From the NCBI GenBank assembly GCA_902783345.1, contig CACZQI010000003.1, positions 1 to 45,365 of the forward strand: a DNA stretch of 45,365 nt, in the 5' to 3' direction. A program made the position numbers and the translations under genes. Position 1 is the stretch's first letter; every line of letters starts with the position of its first letter. Under the pieces are notes generated by a model. The model did no database searches. It was given only the letters and a program-made list of their open reading frames with translations, and was not told the origin of the DNA. Source of the stretch: an uncultured Erysipelotrichaceae bacterium. Its GTDB lineage: Bacteria > Bacillota_I > Bacilli_A > RF39 > UBA660. This document shows positions 43,378 through 45,365 of this stretch, one piece after another.

Positions 43378-45102
43378 ATGAAGAAAGTATTTATAGTATT
43401 ATTATTAATTTTATTTCCTATAAGTGTTTATGCAAAAGTTAAAGAAACTGATAAAACAGTTGTAGAAAAAAATGCAATAAATTTAACATGCGATAAAGTT
43501 GATAAAATTAATCTTAATGAAGAAATAATATGTCGTGTTTCTCTTAATATGAGTTTTTCATATAATAAAATTAATTTTAAAATTTTAAATACTGAAGGAA
43601 TTCAAATAATTGATGTTCGTAGCAATTATGAAAAAAGATGGAAAGTAGAAAAAAATAATAATGAAATATCATTTGTTTCTTCTGAAAATCAAACAGATTT
43701 ACAAGAATTTGGTATTATTTTAATTAAAGCAGTTAAATCAGGAGAACATGATTTAACATTGGATAATATTGTATTAGAAAATACTGAAGGTTTAACTAAA
43801 GAAATAAATAGTGTTAATCAAAAAGTTAAGATTGTTTCATCTGATAATTTATTAAAAAGTATCATTGTTAATGATGAAGTACTTTCTGATTTTAATAGTG
43901 ATAAAACATCTTATGAATTAAATAATTATAATTTAGATTCGATTAAGATAAGTGCTGAAAGTAATAATGAAAATGCTAGTATAAAAGGAACTGGTGAATT
44001 TAAACTATCTGATAAAGTTAATAAGTATGTATTTCCAATTACTGTAATAAGTGAAGATAATATTTCTAAAGTATATTTAATTACAGTAACTGGAAATCAT
44101 AATATAGCTGTTAAAGCGGATGATTTATTAAAAGATGTTATTGTTAAAAATGATAAAGGTAATACACTTCTTATTGGCTTTAAACCTGATGTTTTTGAGT
44201 ATAATATTGATGTTAACTTAAATACAACATATTTAGATATAAAACCTACTTTAAATGATAATACAAGTTTTATTAAAGATTATGGTGAGCAAAGAGTAGA
44301 ATTAAAATCAGGTAATAATGTTGCTTTAGTAAAAGTTCAAAATGAAGATGGTATTATTTTAACTTATGTATTTAATATCGTTAAACCAATTGCTAATAAG
44401 TCTTCTAATAATTATTTGAAATCATTGTTTATTGAAGGATATAAACTTAATTTTAGTAAGAGAATAAAAAATTATACTTTAGAAATAAATCCTAAAGATA
44501 CATATTTAAATATTACACCAATTGTTGAAAATGAAAATGCCAAATATACTATTAGTGGTAATAGTAATTTAAAAACTGGTAGTGTTATTAAAATTGAAGT
44601 AACAGCGCAAAATGAAGAAAAAAGAGTTTATAAAATAACTATTCAGGAAAAGAAAAGCAATTATTTAGGAGTTATATTACCAATTATTATAATTGGATTA
44701 GGTCTTTATGGTTTATATAAATATAAGAAAAATATTATTAATTATCTTAAGGGTATTGAATTACCTAAAATACCAAGTTATATGGATGAACCGGTAAAAG
44801 ATATTCAAAAGAAAACTAAAAAGGTAGAAAGTTCTAAACCAGAAAATAAAAAGATAACTCATAAAGTAAATAAACCAAAAGCAAATAAGCCTAAAAATAA
44901 TACATCTCAAAAGAAAAATACAGCAAATAAAACAAATAGTAAGAATAATAGCAAAAAAACAAATACGTCTACTAAGAAAAAGACTAACAATAGTGCATCA
45001 ACTAGAAATCCAAGAAATAATTATACAAAGAAAAAGGCTGCGCCAAGAAAGAAAAGTGGTAAGTCAACAAATCAAAAAAGCAAGACCAAAAAGAAGAATT
45101 AG
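43378..45102 (+). CDS. Surface protein with cadherin-like repeats and lysine-rich cytoplasmic tail
   Basis: A 574-residue protein. It has a signal peptide (about 1-20), a cohesin-like beta-sandwich (about 30-155), three cadherin-like units (PF12733 type, about 160-240, 250-335, 345-422; e.g. NYLKSLFIEGYKLNFSKRIK), one membrane helix (about 430-448) and a tail of about 125 residues. From about 480 the tail is almost only Lys, Asn, Thr, Ser and Arg, histone H1-like. By topology the tail is inside, so it may bind nucleic acid or acidic lipids. ATG 43378 follows AGGTGA. Confidence 0.72.
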   Translation: MKKVFIVLLLILFPISVYAKVKETDKTVVEKNAINLTCDKVDKINLNEEIICRVSLNMSFSYNKINFKILNTEGIQIIDVRSNYEKRWKVEKNNNEISFVSSENQTDLQEFGIILIKAVKSGEHDLTLDNIVLENTEGLTKEINSVNQKVKIVSSDNLLKSIIVNDEVLSDFNSDKTSYELNNYNLDSIKISAESNNENASIKGTGEFKLSDKVNKYVFPITVISEDNISKVYLITVTGNHNIAVKADDLLKDVIVKNDKGNTLLIGFKPDVFEYNIDVNLNTTYLDIKPTLNDNTSFIKDYGEQRVELKSGNNVALVKVQNEDGIILTYVFNIVKPIANKSSNNYLKSLFIEGYKLNFSKRIKNYTLEINPKDTYLNITPIVENENAKYTISGNSNLKTGSVIKIEVTAQNEEKRVYKITIQEKKSNYLGVILPIIIIGLGLYGLYKYKKNIINYLKGIELPKIPSYMDEPVKDIQKKTKKVESSKPENKKITHKVNKPKANKPKNNTSQKKNTANKTNSKNNSKKTNTSTKKKTNNSASTRNPRNNYTKKKAAPRKKSGKSTNQKSKTKKKN

Positions 45103-45130
45103 TTATTAGTTTTCTAATTCTTCTTTTAAT
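45091..45130. terminator. Bidirectional terminator between convergent genes
   Basis: AAGAAGAATTAG (45091-45102) pairs perfectly over 12 bp with CTAATTCTTCTT (45114-45125), with T-runs on both strands. It includes the stop codon of the upstream gene. Confidence 0.85.
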
Positions 45131-45365
45131 TTACAATAATTTGTGATTTTTAATATTTTCTAATTCTTTATCATTTAAACCAGTAGCCTTCATTATATCT
45201 TGAGTAGTTAAACCCATATTCAAAAGATTTTTTGCAATAGAGATTTTTTCTTCTTTTTGTCCCTTTTCCAAATAGAAGTCCTCAGTATCCCATTGTACTT
45301 GTTTTCTTAAGTTAATTAACTCTTGTTCATTAAATTCTATTTTCATACTTAATCTTATCACATCC
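45131..45365 (-). CDS. C-terminal part of an Rpn/PD-(D/E)XK nuclease-type protein
   Basis: The frame stays open to the window edge, so the N-terminus is probably outside. The visible end (EKISIAKNLLNMGLTTQDIM, then KATGLNDKELENIK) matches the helical C-terminal tail of Rpn-type recombination-promoting nucleases (formerly putative transposases), where a Glu-rich linker leads to this helix-turn-helix-like motif. The catalytic nuclease domain is not visible. A stand-alone short protein starting at GTG 45361 or ATG 45346 cannot be excluded. Confidence 0.6.
   Translation of the reverse strand, partial: DVIRLSMKIEFNEQELINLRKQVQWDTEDFYLEKGQKEEKISIAKNLLNMGLTTQDIMKATGLNDKELENIKNHKLL

Noticed and set aside
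45131..45365. Complete small gene or insertion sequence
   Set aside because: The frame runs off the window and shows only the C-terminal motif; no terminal inverted repeat or target duplication is visible.

Overview
The window is about 45 kb of very AT-rich, tightly packed bacterial chromosome. TGA acts as a stop (for example at the ends of rlmH and the AbgT-like gene) and TGG encodes Trp, so this is the standard bacterial code rather than the Mycoplasma code. Gene content and order (rpsR-rplI-dnaB-yycJ-rlmH; ychF; tilS-ftsH; parA-parB-mscS-DUF951) match the origin-proximal neighbourhood of Bacilli. LysM, NlpC/P60 and M23 cell-wall enzymes, an LCP ligase, a lipoteichoic acid synthase and a class B sortase show a walled, Gram-positive cell. 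The best guess is an uncultured host-associated Bacilli lineage; the species cannot be named from the sequence alone.

Layout: 1-6987 is a housekeeping run in one direction (S18 end, L9, DnaB, M23 peptidase, YycJ, RlmH, Nudix, MFS, Ung). 6989-7205 holds an unexplained structured RNA with its own promoter and competing hairpins. 7196-8627 holds LemA, an MBL hydrolase and a GerQ-like protein. 8727-10182 has three tandem orphan genes that look like diverged paralogues, then lysS and a YfcC-like permease. 13231-13895 is the largest gene gap. It contains a well-formed candidate type I toxin-antitoxin locus: a 41-residue hydrophobic peptide, an antisense RNA with its own promoter and terminator, and 5'-3' pairing in the toxin mRNA. 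13896-17588 has an ATP-grasp/ASCH/orphan operon, ychF and two more small paralogous orphans. 17659-20908 is tilS-ftsH, followed by three 33-bp repeats and an XRE regulator divergent from an orphan gene with palindromic operators. 22353-24500 is a GLUG-repeat surface protein. 24625-30713 is parA-parB-mscS-DUF951-AbgT and then a VTE5-like/DUF92 (VTE6-like) lipid kinase pair and a phosphoesterase.

30860-45102 is a cell-surface island. It holds a thioester-domain/Cna-B adhesin with an NPYTE sorting signal next to its probable class B sortase, a YwaF/TMEM164-like membrane protein, an amidase with four LysM domains, an LCP protein with extra domains, a 1459-residue YfhO-LtaS fusion, an NlpC/P60-LysM enzyme lacking a normal start codon, and a cadherin-like protein with a long lysine-rich tail. 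A partial Rpn/PD-(D/E)XK-type C-terminus ends the window.

The most notable items are the type I toxin-antitoxin locus, the YfhO-LtaS fusion (a single polypeptide predicted to make and glycosylate lipoteichoic acid), the VTE5/VTE6-like pair, the sortase-adhesin pair, the switch-like RNA at 7021-7147, and a recurrent promoter design in which an extended -10 (TGNTATAAT) sits directly on the previous terminator's T-tract.
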